Below are positions 1 to 8,147 of a stretch of DNA of 36,507 nt, one piece after another (the stretch's first letter is position 1; each line of letters opens with the position of its first letter). The notes below the pieces were generated by a model, which saw only the letters and a list, made by a program, of their open reading frames with translations, did no database searches and was not told the origin of the DNA. The position numbers were made by a program, and so were the translations under genes. Source of the DNA: a virus; IMG/VR virus record IMGVR_UViG_3300042311_000477, positions 1 through 36,507 of that record. One strand, 5' to 3'.

Positions 1-127
1 CCGCCAGCCTCTGCGCTTCCGCCTGCTGGGCTGCGGCAATGTCGCGGGCGCCCAGCCCGGCGGCAGTCTCAAACCCAGCAGATCGAAGCTGCGCCGCTGT
101 GCGGGCTGATTGTTCCAAAGCCGCCCG
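1..127. repeat. Left copy of 127-bp terminal direct repeat
   Basis: Bases 1-127 are identical to bases 36381-36507, with no mismatch seen. A perfect repeat of exactly this length is what a de Bruijn assembler leaves at the ends of a circular contig when k is 127, so it most likely marks circularity (or a circularly permuted genome) and not a biological terminal repeat. The repeat lies inside a coding region that stays in frame when the two copies are merged. Confidence 0.95.
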
Positions 128-574
128 GTTGGTTTCGGCTTCCGCCACACCTTGGCGTGATCCACCAAAAGCCCGTGCCGCCACCGCCCGAGCCGCACCC
201 TGGCCCTGGGCGACTTGGCGCGAACGCTCAATATCCGCCAGGGTGGTGTCGATCACTTGCTGGGTGTAAGGGTTCTGATAGCCCTCCATCGCCTGCGCCA
301 CTGTTTGGGGCTGATACGCCCCCACTCGGCGGGCTAATTCCTGGGCCTGGGCAATAGTTGGCTGCGCTGCGGTGGCGGCTTGGCCAAACTGCGTGAAAGC
401 TTGCTGCTGCTGCGGCGTAAAACCCGCCACCAGTTCGCCAGTATATGCTTGGTAAGGCCGATCAGCCGCCGTCTGTGCCCGGCCATAAACATCCAAGGCG
501 CGGGCCTTGAACTCAGGGTCAACACTCTGAGTTTGGGTCTGGGATGTGGTCTGCTTTCCGCCGCCCTTACTCAT
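1..574 (-). CDS. N-terminal part of a virion-associated protein split by the contig ends
   Basis: Leftward gene starting at ATG 574, which overlaps the stop of the GNAT-like gene as ATGA. It stays open to base 1 and continues at 36380 down to the stop at 36064, giving a full protein of about 296 residues. The N-terminus is Ser/Thr/Gln-rich, followed by VDPEFKARALDVYGRAQ, a proline-tyrosine segment near YQAYTGELVAGF, and a Gln/Ala-rich helical region. I recognise this as a type of conserved uncharacterised protein found beside ejection and tail genes in short-tailed phages. A virion or internal-protein role is inferred from its place between the tail genes and the large internal proteins. No catalytic motif is visible. 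Confidence 0.8.
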   Translation of the reverse strand, partial: MSKGGGKQTTSQTQTQSVDPEFKARALDVYGRAQTAADRPYQAYTGELVAGFTPQQQQAFTQFGQAATAAQPTIAQAQELARRVGAYQPQTVAQAMEGYQNPYTQQVIDTTLADIERSRQVAQGQGAARAVAARAFGGSRQGVAEAETNRAALEQSARTAAQLRSAGFETAAGLGARDIAAAQQAEAQRLA

Positions 575-945
575 GGCGTGATCTCCTTGGAAACTGTGGT
601 CATTATACCTGTAAATCCTTGTGCTTTCAAAGCACGAACCCACCCAGGACGCCCGGTGCCGGTCAGTTTAGTACACCCAAAAGACCGCCCATAAACAACC
701 AATGATGGGATCATATCGACTATTTGCTCCAACCGCCCGCCAACCAGCCAAGCGTGAAGCACGGAAAACTTCGGATATTCGATAATCTCGGTGACGATGG
801 CGGCTTCCGGCGCGGGCCAGAAGGTGAACCGCCCTTCTTTTACACCAGCCTTAACGTCCGCCAGATCGTGCGTATTCCCGGCGTAATCCAAGGCATCTTG
901 GAGCCAGCCGGAACACCGCTCAAATTCAGCATCTAATGGCGTCAT
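571..945 (-). CDS. GNAT-fold-like phage protein (possible internal virion protein)
   Basis: 124-residue protein. ATG 945 is preferred because it overlaps the upstream stop as ATGA; an upstream in-frame codon at 993 would force a 52-base overlap. The C-terminal half has the layout of an acetyltransferase fold: a beta segment around VVYGRSFGCTKL, then GRPGWVRALKAQGF, which resembles the last strands and helix of GNAT proteins. Similar small GNAT-like proteins occur next to internal virion genes in T7-like phages. The canonical acetyl-CoA loop is not clear, so catalytic activity is uncertain and the role may be structural. Confidence 0.6.
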   Translation of the reverse strand: MTPLDAEFERCSGWLQDALDYAGNTHDLADVKAGVKEGRFTFWPAPEAAIVTEIIEYPKFSVLHAWLVGGRLEQIVDMIPSLVVYGRSFGCTKLTGTGRPGWVRALKAQGFTGIMTTVSKEITP

Positions 946-1148
946 AGGGACGAAGCCGAAATCACCCCGGAATTGGAAACCTCGATGCTCCATCGGGTTC
1001 CATCCGGGGACTGAAGGATCAGCCGACCAGGGGACACTTCGACATCGCGGTTCCGCTTGTGGTTTTCCGCATCGGCGCGCTCAATCAAAGACCGCACCGT
1101 CTGATCGTCAATCTGAGAATATATTGGGCGAGCCTGGGGCAACCTCAA
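942..1148 (-). CDS. Small conserved phage protein of unknown function
   Basis: 68-residue protein starting with TTG at 1148, which overlaps the upstream tail gene stop as TTGA. It is coupled downstream to the GNAT-like gene as ATGA. The N-terminal half is charged and helical. The C-terminal half is a beta hairpin-like region with SPDGTRWSIEVSNSGVISA, a pattern common in small tail-associated proteins. No enzymatic motif is seen. The tight coupling on both sides suggests co-translation with the tail protein and the GNAT-like protein, and so a virion assembly role. Confidence 0.65.
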   Translation of the reverse strand: MRLPQARPIYSQIDDQTVRSLIERADAENHKRNRDVEVSPGRLILQSPDGTRWSIEVSNSGVISASSL

Positions 1149-2908
1149 CGGCGTGACCCCGGCTGTGCGTTGAGCCGGAAGTTACCAACCCGCCAATCGC
1201 CTAACTCTACTGCCTCCACCCGGAAGGAAACCTGGCGGGCGGAGAACCGGACATCGGTGTACTGGGACGAAATGGTGTAAGGCCCATATGTGGTTTCTGT
1301 CCCTTCCGGGGCAAACCGGGTCTTGAACTCCACACTCACGCTACCCTGGCTGCGCTCGTCAGGGACAACCTGTTTGGCGACCATAATCTGATCGCCATTC
1401 CCCAACTCAATCGGCCCGGCTTCAGCGTAGAGAGTGGCGCCGTCATAGTTATAGCCCACTTCATGGTCATAGAAATAACCAGACGGATCGAACAGAGCCG
1501 GGTTCTGAAATACGCCATTGGAAATACCAGTGGTGCGGGCAATACTACCGATCATCCAAGTATTTTCGTGGTAATTCCACACCACATAACTGTCGCACTC
1601 AGACGAGCCTTCAGACGGGTAATGCCACCAAACCTCTTCATAATCCACATTTACCCAAGCCGCTATCTTGGCGGTTTGGTTGTAATTAATGTTGCGGAAA
1701 ATATAGTCGCTGACGGTTGAGTCTAGTTTCTTCACCGTACCGTCAAAAAGATAGAAGGCGCCATCACCCATCCAAACGGCGCCATTATCCAAGCTAACAG
1801 AAGCCTGGGGGCTGATAACCCCGCAACCAAACCCAATCCGCTCAAAACCATATACGAACGGCGGACCCTGATAGACCGCCAAATGGGCATCGGTGGTTGT
1901 CAGCAACAAGGTGCCATAGCGTGTGCGCTCCCCGCAAACCAAGTTACCAGAAGTCGCCAACTCATAATCGCCCGCTTGGTTTGTCGCTGCTGGCGTCCAA
2001 GTGGTGTTGTCTTCCTGATCTGACCATTGGACCTTGCGGCCATTACCATCAGCGCCCAAGGCAAACAGAAACCGCTCGCCGGTTACAATGATGGCGTTAT
2101 TGTTAGTTGGCGCATTCGTGATAATCGCAGCCCGCGTAGAAGCACCTAAATCCCATTCGTAAATACTACCTTCGTCAGACCGGCACGCCACCAAATATTC
2201 GCCCCAGTTGTCCAAGACCCAGGTAGATGCGTCAAGAATACCAGCCGCACTCAACTGAGGACGCGGTGTGCCATAGGTGCTTGAACCATAGGTCCAAACA
2301 CCATAGCCCACAGCGTTTTCGCTATCCGTGCGCCCCACGCTGATTTCATACTTGTAAGTCGCGCTGCCTTGATTGGTTTCGGTGGTGGATGCGTTGCTGG
2401 AAGCCGTCACCGTATAGGCATTGGCGTTAGTAACGGTCACAATGTAATCGCCAGATAGCGTAATCCCGCTCGACCCAATAGCCGTACCAGAACTGAAGTT
2501 AGCGGTGTCGCCGGTTGTTAGCCCGTGGCTGGTATCCGCCACAGTAACAGTAGGCGAGCCAGAAACTGTGCTGAAGGCGTTAGACAGAGAACCCGTTTCA
2601 CGGATCGGCGTGATATTCTGCGGCGCCGTATTGGCCTTCAAAGCATACAGCTTCGCCGCACCGCCAGCCGCAATAACCGTATCGCCATCGTTCTCGCGCC
2701 AAGCATGAGAACCACGCATAACGCCAGTAACCTGAACGTTCACATAAGAACCGCCAGACGCATACTGACGCTTCCGCCACCCACCAACAGGCTGCAACGT
2801 GCCTTCAATCCACCGCACCAGATTGGAATCGTACCACCGCCCGGCGGCTTGGTATTGGGTCCCCTGGCGATAAATCCCCGGCGGGAGTTTAAGCGGAATA
2901 TACGGCAT
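1145..2908 (-). CDS. Tail hub / DNA-stabilisation-like beta-propeller protein (P22 gp10-like)
   Basis: 587-residue protein. The N-terminus is the PLKLPPGIYRQGTQYQ type, followed by GRWYDSNLVRWIEGTLQPVGGW, typical of short-tailed phage tail accessory proteins. Residues of about 110-190 form a Ser/Thr-rich Ig-like insertion (TVADTSHGLTTGDTANF). The rest is rich in Trp/Gly/Tyr blades such as WSDQEDNTTWTPA and GAVWMGDGAFYLFDG, consistent with a propeller closing the tail tube, as in the P22 gp10 family. The start at 2908 has GGTGAAG about 8 bases upstream. It follows the small membrane-protein gene and couples to the 68-aa gene. The family assignment is from sequence character only. Confidence 0.65.
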   Translation of the reverse strand: MPYIPLKLPPGIYRQGTQYQAAGRWYDSNLVRWIEGTLQPVGGWRKRQYASGGSYVNVQVTGVMRGSHAWRENDGDTVIAAGGAAKLYALKANTAPQNITPIRETGSLSNAFSTVSGSPTVTVADTSHGLTTGDTANFSSGTAIGSSGITLSGDYIVTVTNANAYTVTASSNASTTETNQGSATYKYEISVGRTDSENAVGYGVWTYGSSTYGTPRPQLSAAGILDASTWVLDNWGEYLVACRSDEGSIYEWDLGASTRAAIITNAPTNNNAIIVTGERFLFALGADGNGRKVQWSDQEDNTTWTPAATNQAGDYELATSGNLVCGERTRYGTLLLTTTDAHLAVYQGPPFVYGFERIGFGCGVISPQASVSLDNGAVWMGDGAFYLFDGTVKKLDSTVSDYIFRNINYNQTAKIAAWVNVDYEEVWWHYPSEGSSECDSYVVWNYHENTWMIGSIARTTGISNGVFQNPALFDPSGYFYDHEVGYNYDGATLYAEAGPIELGNGDQIMVAKQVVPDERSQGSVSVEFKTRFAPEGTETTYGPYTISSQYTDVRFSARQVSFRVEAVELGDWRVGNFRLNAQPGSRR

Positions 2909-2914
2909 TGCGCT

Positions 2915-3094
2915 TCACCGCTTCCATTTCAGAATGGATTGGACCGTCTTGGTTTCGTAAATCCGAATTGCGGTCCAGATTATTGTAAAAGCCGCCGCAC
3001 TAGCAGGCAGAACCTGAGCCAATGTCCCGATCATCGTGGCCACTGAAATGGCGTCCACAACGTGTTTGGCGGTTTCGTTGTGATCTAGCGCCAT
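2915..3094 (-). CDS. Small holin-like membrane protein (59 aa)
   Basis: 59-residue gene (ATG 3094, TGA at 2915). The sequence begins MALDHNETAKHVVDAIS and has a hydrophobic stretch at about residues 18-45 with a proline near the middle (LAQVLPASAAAFTIIW), then a charged tail ending KWKR. One long or two short membrane passes are possible. Comparable small proteins sit among tail genes in many metagenomic podoviruses and are often called holins. The true lysis genes lie far downstream (29073-30757), so this could be an antiholin, a second holin, or a virion membrane protein. Confidence 0.65.
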   Translation of the reverse strand: MALDHNETAKHVVDAISVATMIGTLAQVLPASAAAFTIIWTAIRIYETKTVQSILKWKR

Positions 3095-3097
3095 GGT

Positions 3098-3388
3098 TCA
3101 GCCTTCTATCAATTTCTGCCCGCTAAAGGCCAGAAGCATTTGCCCGGTTTGTTCATTTGACCGGACCATTTCATTCCGAAAACTTTCCACCGCTGCGCCC
3201 GTCTGGCGCTGTTGCTGGCTGTTTTCGATCATCAAAATGGGAAGCCAAGCCATTGAACAAGCCCACTCATCCACTTCCTTGCCGGTATTTGGATTGGTCC
3301 CACGCACCTGAATGAACCAGGCGCAATCCAACTTCCGGCAGGGGTTAAAGCCATCTAGCGGGCAGTTATGTTTGGCTTCGATCTGCAT
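3098..3388 (-). CDS. Small cysteine-containing phage protein
   Basis: 96-residue protein. The N-terminal half carries four cysteines (C9, C17, C22, C44) in the pattern NCPLDGFNPCRKLDCAW...DEWACSMAW, which could bind a metal. The C-terminal half is a Gln-rich helix (IENSQQQRQTGAAVESF). Its start overlaps the stop of the collar fibre gene as TGATG. I recognise the pattern as a conserved uncharacterised phage family but know no function for it. It may be a chaperone or accessory factor for the fibre or the membrane protein on either side. Confidence 0.65.
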   Translation of the reverse strand: MQIEAKHNCPLDGFNPCRKLDCAWFIQVRGTNPNTGKEVDEWACSMAWLPILMIENSQQQRQTGAAVESFRNEMVRSNEQTGQMLLAFSGQKLIEG

Positions 3389-4161
3389 CAGTCTTTAGTC
3401 GCCAAGATGACATCGACGTAAGAAACGGCGAGATTGATAGCGGTGCCGGTGAAGGTGTGGGTGTGGGAACTACCACCACCAGTAGCGTCACTGGTAAATG
3501 TGTGAGTATGTGCCCCAGTTGTATTTGTTGTAAAACTTGTGTTTGCAGAACTTGCCGCAACAATACTATACGCCAAATCACTCGCGATATTATTTACACT
3601 TGAACCAAAACTCCCAGAACTTGGCGAGGAACCAAATGGATAATGAGAGTGATCGCCATTACTAGCTGTTGTGCCAGCATGAGTATGGCTAGGAATTTGG
3701 TTTGTCGTAAGTGTTGTATCACCAACCGTACCAGCCACTGCCTGAGAGGCGAACGCAGTGGAAAACGCCACACTACCGCCAGAACTGGCGGAACCAGAAA
3801 CAACCCGAAGCGCCTTATCATTATGCGTGGTTGATTTCGTCCAGCCAGTAGGTGCCGCCGTCTGGGCAAACAACATCACCGTGCCAGATGGGAAAGCGTC
3901 AACCTTAGCTGTCACCGCTGGTAGTGTTAGCGTATTGCTACCCGCTATCGCTGTTGCCTGAAGATTGATACTGCCAGAGGTAGAGCCAACAAACTTAGCC
4001 AAGGTGCCAATTTTAATACTTACCGCCGTACCGCCACCATTAGCCGCAAAAACAGCATCAATCAGGTCCATATCGGTATTCAACTTACCGCCCCAGCTAT
4101 CGGCAGAAGACCCAACTTCCGGCTTCGTTAGCCCCAGGTTGGTGGTGGTGGTATCAGCCAT
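3388..4161 (-). CDS. Tail fibre with C-terminal collar domain
   Basis: 257-residue protein. The N-terminus ([21 protein letters not shown]) is the usual start of collar-type fibre proteins. The middle contains [18 protein letters not shown], the hallmark of phage tail-collar domains. The C-terminal half is Gly/Ser/Thr-rich and holds several HxH motifs (SHTHAG, DHSHYP, AHTHTF, SHTHTF). In T4 gp12-type fibres such histidines bind metal in an intertwined trimer; that mechanism is family knowledge. The gene is one of three or four fibre genes in a row and probably forms a receptor-binding tip. It follows the repeat-protein gene directly, without a gap. Confidence 0.82.
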   Translation of the reverse strand: MADTTTTNLGLTKPEVGSSADSWGGKLNTDMDLIDAVFAANGGGTAVSIKIGTLAKFVGSTSGSINLQATAIAGSNTLTLPAVTAKVDAFPSGTVMLFAQTAAPTGWTKSTTHNDKALRVVSGSASSGGSVAFSTAFASQAVAGTVGDTTLTTNQIPSHTHAGTTASNGDHSHYPFGSSPSSGSFGSSVNNIASDLAYSIVAASSANTSFTTNTTGAHTHTFTSDATGGGSSHTHTFTGTAINLAVSYVDVILATKD

Positions 4162-4746
4162 TTATTGCACCCTTGTCCATGTCTCAGCGCCATCCGGTAT
4201 CGCTGTCCAAGTATTAGACACCGGGGCTGCTGGGGTCCAAGCCTCTGAACCATCTGCAATCGGTGTCCATATTGTAGCGGAATCAGCCGATTGGGTCCAT
4301 ATTTCTGTGCCATCTGGAATGTTTGACCACTTGAGAATGGCCGATACTTCCATGGCTCCAGAGGCAGAAAAAGCCGCTGCCCCCGAAACAACCATCTGGC
4401 CGGCAACAGATAGGCTCCCAATGCCTTCTATCGTCACCGCGCCCAGGTAAACCACCACCCCGGAAGCCGTTACATCCGCCACCCCATCTATGGCGACAGC
4501 GCCATTTTGGATGCGCTGGGCAGTGGCGGCTAGATCACCAACCCCGTCTATGGCGACCTGGCCCTGCTGTATACTTTGGGCTGAAACCGCAAGATCGGCG
4601 ATACCATCAATCTGCGCCGCCCCTGCCGCTGTTATATTGGCCGAAACGGCTAAATCAGCCGTGGCGTCAATCGCAACCTGACCCTCAACAATCGCCCCAG
4701 ATAGCGCCGCGAATGGGGTCTGGGCGAAGGTTGAGAAGCCAAACAT
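4162..4746 (-). CDS. Tail-region protein built from exact 20-aa and 10-aa repeats
   Basis: 194-residue protein with a regular layout: a 21-residue N-terminus; six consecutive 20-residue repeats (residues 22-141) of the form GxVAIDGxADLAVSAxxxxx; a 3-residue linker; then five 10-residue repeats (145-194) of the form DGxExWTxxx. The parts add up to the full length. Repeat 6 is the most diverged. Such repeats suggest an extended beta fibre or solenoid, and the Trp-Thr repeats could bind sugars, as in other phage adhesins. That is inference. It lies between a short conserved gene and the collar fibre, so it is likely a fibre shaft or tip component. Confidence 0.7.
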   Translation of the reverse strand: MFGFSTFAQTPFAALSGAIVEGQVAIDATADLAVSANITAAGAAQIDGIADLAVSAQSIQQGQVAIDGVGDLAATAQRIQNGAVAIDGVADVTASGVVVYLGAVTIEGIGSLSVAGQMVVSGAAAFSASGAMEVSAILKWSNIPDGTEIWTQSADSATIWTPIADGSEAWTPAAPVSNTWTAIPDGAETWTRVQ

Positions 4747-4749
4747 TTG

Positions 4750-4983
4750 TTAAACCCCTAAAGCGACCTTGATTTCATCTGGCGTTGCAGCCGTATCAAT
4801 CGCCGTCTGCATGGCGGAATACTTATCACGAATTGCCTGACGCGCAGCTTCTGCTGCCACAGCATCAACGCCAGGGATTTGCTTCATGATGATTTCATCA
4901 TGCGGCTTGAACTCCTCCGCACGGGCCGCACGGCGCATATCATGCGCGATGGCCTTGGCCTTGATTATGTCAATTCGGATCAT
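4750..4983 (-). CDS. Small conserved tail-region protein
   Basis: 77-residue protein. ATG 4983 is chosen because it overlaps the upstream stop as ATGA; an upstream in-frame start at 5007 would add eight residues within the previous gene. It is mostly helical and charged, with MRRAARAEEFKPHDEIIMKQIPG followed by an Ala-rich helix ending in IKVALGV. It resembles small proteins seen next to tail-fibre genes in many phages, which may be fibre-assembly or chaperone-like. I know no proven function. Confidence 0.65.
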   Translation of the reverse strand: MIRIDIIKAKAIAHDMRRAARAEEFKPHDEIIMKQIPGVDAVAAEAARQAIRDKYSAMQTAIDTAATPDEIKVALGV

Positions 4984-5180
4984 TGATCTTCCTCCACATA
5001 GGTCCAAGCCCCCCGAAACAGACGGTCTGACGGGATGTCAGCGACATCCACGATCTTGTATGGCTTACCCTTCGGCACATCCTTGGCGGCGATTTCCTCA
5101 ATCGTCAGACCGCATTCGGGGGCTGGAATAATGATAGCAACTCCGCCTTCGTCTGTGGGAAATATGATGCGAGAGTTCAT
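4980..5180 (-). CDS. Small conserved tail-region protein
   Basis: 66-residue protein with a good ribosome site (GGAG, 6 bases before ATG 5180). It begins with a beta-rich part (RIIFPTDEGGVAIIIPAPEC) and contains YKIVDVADIPSDRLFRGAW, a sequence pattern found in many phages next to a partner like the 77-aa gene. The two genes overlap as ATGA and are probably a functional pair, perhaps fibre-assembly factors. Function is unproven. Confidence 0.68.
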   Translation of the reverse strand: MNSRIIFPTDEGGVAIIIPAPECGLTIEEIAAKDVPKGKPYKIVDVADIPSDRLFRGAWTYVEEDQ

Positions 5181-5189
5181 GGTTGGCTC

Positions 5190-6488
5190 CTAACGGAAAA
5201 TAGCGACATGAACTTGAGTCGCGTCATAAACATTAGTTGATGCTGTTTGCCCCGATACAACTTTGCAAGATGTTGTATTTACCGGATAAGTCGATAACTG
5301 CCTATCACCAATGGCGTTGTTTGCCTCCCCAGCGGAACCCACCACAGCATAATTCGAATCCGGCATTGTAAATGATAAATTTATTGTATATTGCCCAGTT
5401 CCATTGTCGGTTAAACTTGTAACCCCAGCACTACCCCTAATAGCAATCGTCCCCGTCCCATTAAAATTCACCCAAGCCCGGCATCCATACGCGGTGGCAA
5501 CGGAGCCGTAGCCGGAGTTGAATTGAAGGTTGCCGCTAGTGTCAAGGCGCATACGTTCAATGTCGTTAGTACCAAACAACATTGGGGTGTTACTCTGGGT
5601 AAGCAAATAAGTATAATTATCTCCTGCGCGCATATCTATTGCGGAAGCGGTACCGCCGCCACCGCCAGTATATTCGGCTCTAAATTTACCAATATTAGCC
5701 CCAGATGTGTCAGTGGTTATTGAACGGACAGTCTGGGTTCCTGAACCACTTACATCTAATTTGTAACCCGGCGAACTCGTCCCAATCCCCAACCTGTTAT
5801 TAGTATCATCCCAAAACAGATTACTATTGTCCTGGCTATATACCCCAGACGCGCCAGCAAACACCACAGAGCCAGCGGTGAAGGCTGTGGGTGTGCCGGT
5901 GCCGCCATTAGCTACCGGCAACGTGCCAGAAACATGGGTTGTTAGACCAATCTTACCCCAGCTTGGAGCCGTACCAACACCACCGGAAATCAGCGCGCTG
6001 CCAATAGCAACGTCAGCCAACTTAGAAAGCGCCGTGGTGCCGCTGGCATAAAGCAAATCACCAATGGTGTAAGATGATTGCCCCGTACCGCCATTTGCGG
6101 CGACCAATGTGCCGCCAAGAGAAATGGCGCCATAAGAAGCCGTTGATGGCGTCAGGCCAGTAGAACCCCCATCAACCGAAGTAACCGTCCGTGAAGCTGG
6201 CAGAGTAATAAAGACATCCTTAGACCCAGCGCCAAAATCAACCGCGCTTCCGCCATTACTGGAAGAAAGGATCGTGGTGCGCGCAAGAGTGGATGGGCTG
6301 GTGAAGGTTGCAATACCAACCTCCCACCCAACCCCACTCTGGTCAGCAATGGTGTAATAAGTCGTGTCGCCTGTATCTAAAACGGAATCAAACGTGCGAA
6401 ACCGATCAACTGCACCAGCCAGCGTGAAGTTACCCGTGCCAGTGGTGGTGGACGTTTCTCTTACACGATCCGCAATAACAAACGCCAT
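5190..6488 (-). CDS. Long tail fibre / adhesin
   Basis: 432-residue protein. The N-terminus (MAFVIADRVRETSTTTGTG) is typical of a tail-fibre attachment part. It is followed by a long Gly/Ser/Thr-rich shaft with repeated VAANGGTGQSSYTIGDLLYA and LPVANGGTGTPTAFTAG segments, then NRLGIGTSSPGYKLDVSGSG, a motif common before the C-terminal part of fibres. The C-terminus is beta-rich with no chaperone-type protease visible. Base composition is more AT-rich than the head genes, as often seen in exchangeable fibre genes. The start has GAGG about 9 bases upstream. Confidence 0.78.
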   Translation of the reverse strand: MAFVIADRVRETSTTTGTGNFTLAGAVDRFRTFDSVLDTGDTTYYTIADQSGVGWEVGIATFTSPSTLARTTILSSSNGGSAVDFGAGSKDVFITLPASRTVTSVDGGSTGLTPSTASYGAISLGGTLVAANGGTGQSSYTIGDLLYASGTTALSKLADVAIGSALISGGVGTAPSWGKIGLTTHVSGTLPVANGGTGTPTAFTAGSVVFAGASGVYSQDNSNLFWDDTNNRLGIGTSSPGYKLDVSGSGTQTVRSITTDTSGANIGKFRAEYTGGGGGTASAIDMRAGDNYTYLLTQSNTPMLFGTNDIERMRLDTSGNLQFNSGYGSVATAYGCRAWVNFNGTGTIAIRGSAGVTSLTDNGTGQYTINLSFTMPDSNYAVVGSAGEANNAIGDRQLSTYPVNTTSCKVVSGQTASTNVYDATQVHVAIFR

Positions 6489-6499
6489 TTCACCAACCT

Positions 6500-6892
6500 C
6501 TATTCAAGCGTGATGTCGAGATCACCAGCCGGGATACGGAATACATCGCCGGAGCCAATTGTCTTGGAAACCGTCAATTCGCCGTAAGCCAGCATATTGC
6601 CGGAAGTCAGCGCATCAAAAACCGCCACATAGGTAATGGTTCCCCAAGACCCCGTTGCCGCGTCAAACTCAACCGCGCTGCTATTAGTGCTGGCGTTGCC
6701 GCTGGTGGTCATTGTGACCGCCTTGCGGGCGTAACCATTGCCAGAGACTTCCGTGCCGCCACCGCCCTCGCCAGGCGCCGCCGTAAACAGACCAAGGTAG
6801 AGGCTCCCAGACGGCGAAGAAAACGCCGTGCCGGTGAACACATAGGCCATGATCTTGTTTTCAAGATAGTTGGTGAAGGCGTTTGTTGTCAT
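6500..6892 (-). CDS. Minor tail / fibre-associated structural protein
   Basis: 130-residue protein. The start ATG 6892 overlaps the adaptor stop as TAATG. It has the pattern SLYLGLFTAAPGEGGGGTEVSGNGYARKAV, followed by a beta-rich domain with WGTITYVAVFDA and a C-terminal VFRIPAGDLDITLE. This is a widespread small phage structural family usually annotated as a tail-fibre protein. It sits between the head-tail adaptor and the long fibre, fitting a neck or fibre-attachment role. Confidence 0.7.
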   Translation of the reverse strand: MTTNAFTNYLENKIMAYVFTGTAFSSPSGSLYLGLFTAAPGEGGGGTEVSGNGYARKAVTMTTSGNASTNSSAVEFDAATGSWGTITYVAVFDALTSGNMLAYGELTVSKTIGSGDVFRIPAGDLDITLE

Positions 6893-7518
6893 TAGCCAAA
6901 ACTCCTTGCCCGCATCCGAAGGGCGCTGGTTGCCATCCGGCTCCGCTCATCGGAAACCTTCAGATCGTTAAGGCACCGCTCATAAAGCGTTCCCCAGGTA
7001 GAAATACGCTGATCGTCCTGTAAATAGGGCGCAGCCTGCAAAAGCGCGCCATATAGGTACAGATCAGGCGAATCCGTCAGAAGCCAATTCGTTGTATTGG
7101 AAACCGAAAGCGCGGGGATCGTGGCGTAATAGGTCAACTCGCCAGTATAGGCGGACCCGCTATCCGGCGCCGGGACAACCTGAAACTGCTGGCCAATCTG
7201 CGTATAATAGATCGGCTTGCCGGTGGTCCCGTTGGCACCCTTCAAAAGCGCCGCTTGGTCTGGCGAAACGAACTCCATTACCGTGATCGGGTTTGTGTTA
7301 ATCTGGTAGCGGATGCTTTCAAGCCAATCAGCCGGGACGGCGCTGTACTCGCTATCCAGCGTCGCCGTAGCCCGCTCCACCATGCGCCTGTGGCGGATGT
7401 TCCGGTTGAACTGCGCCTCCGCCAAGGTGATGAAATCAGGAATAACCGCCGTCAAATCGGACCTATTCAGCCAATCCCCGATAGAAGCCTGGAGGGTGGA
7501 ATAGTTGGAAATCGCCAT
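6892..7518 (-). CDS. Head-tail adaptor (SU10 / T7 gp11-like)
   Basis: 208-residue protein. The N-terminus (NYSTLQASIGDWLNRSDL) followed by IPDFITLAEAQFNRNIRHRRM is characteristic of the podovirus adaptor family, which binds under the portal and joins it to the tail. The middle is beta-rich (EFVSPDQAALLKGANGTTGKPIYYT). The C-terminal part is helical (YLYGALLQAAPYLQDDQRI). Position between the head genes and fibres supports the call. Confidence 0.78.
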   Translation of the reverse strand: MAISNYSTLQASIGDWLNRSDLTAVIPDFITLAEAQFNRNIRHRRMVERATATLDSEYSAVPADWLESIRYQINTNPITVMEFVSPDQAALLKGANGTTGKPIYYTQIGQQFQVVPAPDSGSAYTGELTYYATIPALSVSNTTNWLLTDSPDLYLYGALLQAAPYLQDDQRISTWGTLYERCLNDLKVSDERSRMATSALRMRARSFG

Positions 7519-7520
7519 AT

Positions 7521-8147
7521 CTATTCACCCCTTGAAGCTGCCGCATGGGCACAGGAAAACTCAAAGCCCCCGATATGGCGCACCTGATGGCTGATATCGT
7601 GGTCTAACATCACCTTAAAACCTGTTTCCCTGGCTGACCGGCAGAACCAGATGTCCTCTCCGCTATATACACCATTTTGATAGTGAATGAAAAACCATGG
7701 TTTCGGCATTTTCTGGAAAACTTCAGCCTTGATCAGCATTAGCCCCATGCCGATAGCTGCCACCGATTCCAGCCCCGTATCGTTCTGCTCCGTGTAAACC
7801 CGCTCGGTGGTGGTATCGTCACGGAAAGCCACCGACTGAAGGGGAAGTTTACGCGTGCTGTAATTAGCCGCGACAATCGCCTCATCGCGCTGCAACAGCC
7901 TGAAGATGGCGTCCTTTGGGAACCTCATATCAGCGTCAATAAACAGGATATGCGTGGCGCCTGCATCCAAGGACGCCTGCGCCAGTTCCTGCCTTTGATT
8001 AACGATCAGCGTCCCTTGGTTCTGGAACAGAAGCACCCTGTCCCTGGTTGCCGCCGTATGGGCCGCAACGCACCGCGCCAAGTCAAAGGCAAACCCGCTG
8101 TCCACCACATCGCGGCAGGGGACACAGACTGACACCGTTGCCTGCAT
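7521..8147 (-). CDS. GT-A-type glycosyltransferase (GT2-like)
   Basis: 208-residue protein with a nucleotide-sugar binding start (VSVCVPCRDVVDSGFAFDLA), QRQELAQASLDAG, and the metal-binding DAD at residues 71-73 in HILFIDADMRFP. The C-terminal VYSGEDIWFCRSARETGFKV matches the ED-type catalytic region of family 2 enzymes. It probably transfers a sugar to a virion or host-surface acceptor. It lies between the adaptor and the 101-aa head gene, so it is expressed with structural genes, which favours modification of the particle. Substrate is unknown. Confidence 0.8.
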   Translation of the reverse strand: MQATVSVCVPCRDVVDSGFAFDLARCVAAHTAATRDRVLLFQNQGTLIVNQRQELAQASLDAGATHILFIDADMRFPKDAIFRLLQRDEAIVAANYSTRKLPLQSVAFRDDTTTERVYTEQNDTGLESVAAIGMGLMLIKAEVFQKMPKPWFFIHYQNGVYSGEDIWFCRSARETGFKVMLDHDISHQVRHIGGFEFSCAHAAASRGE

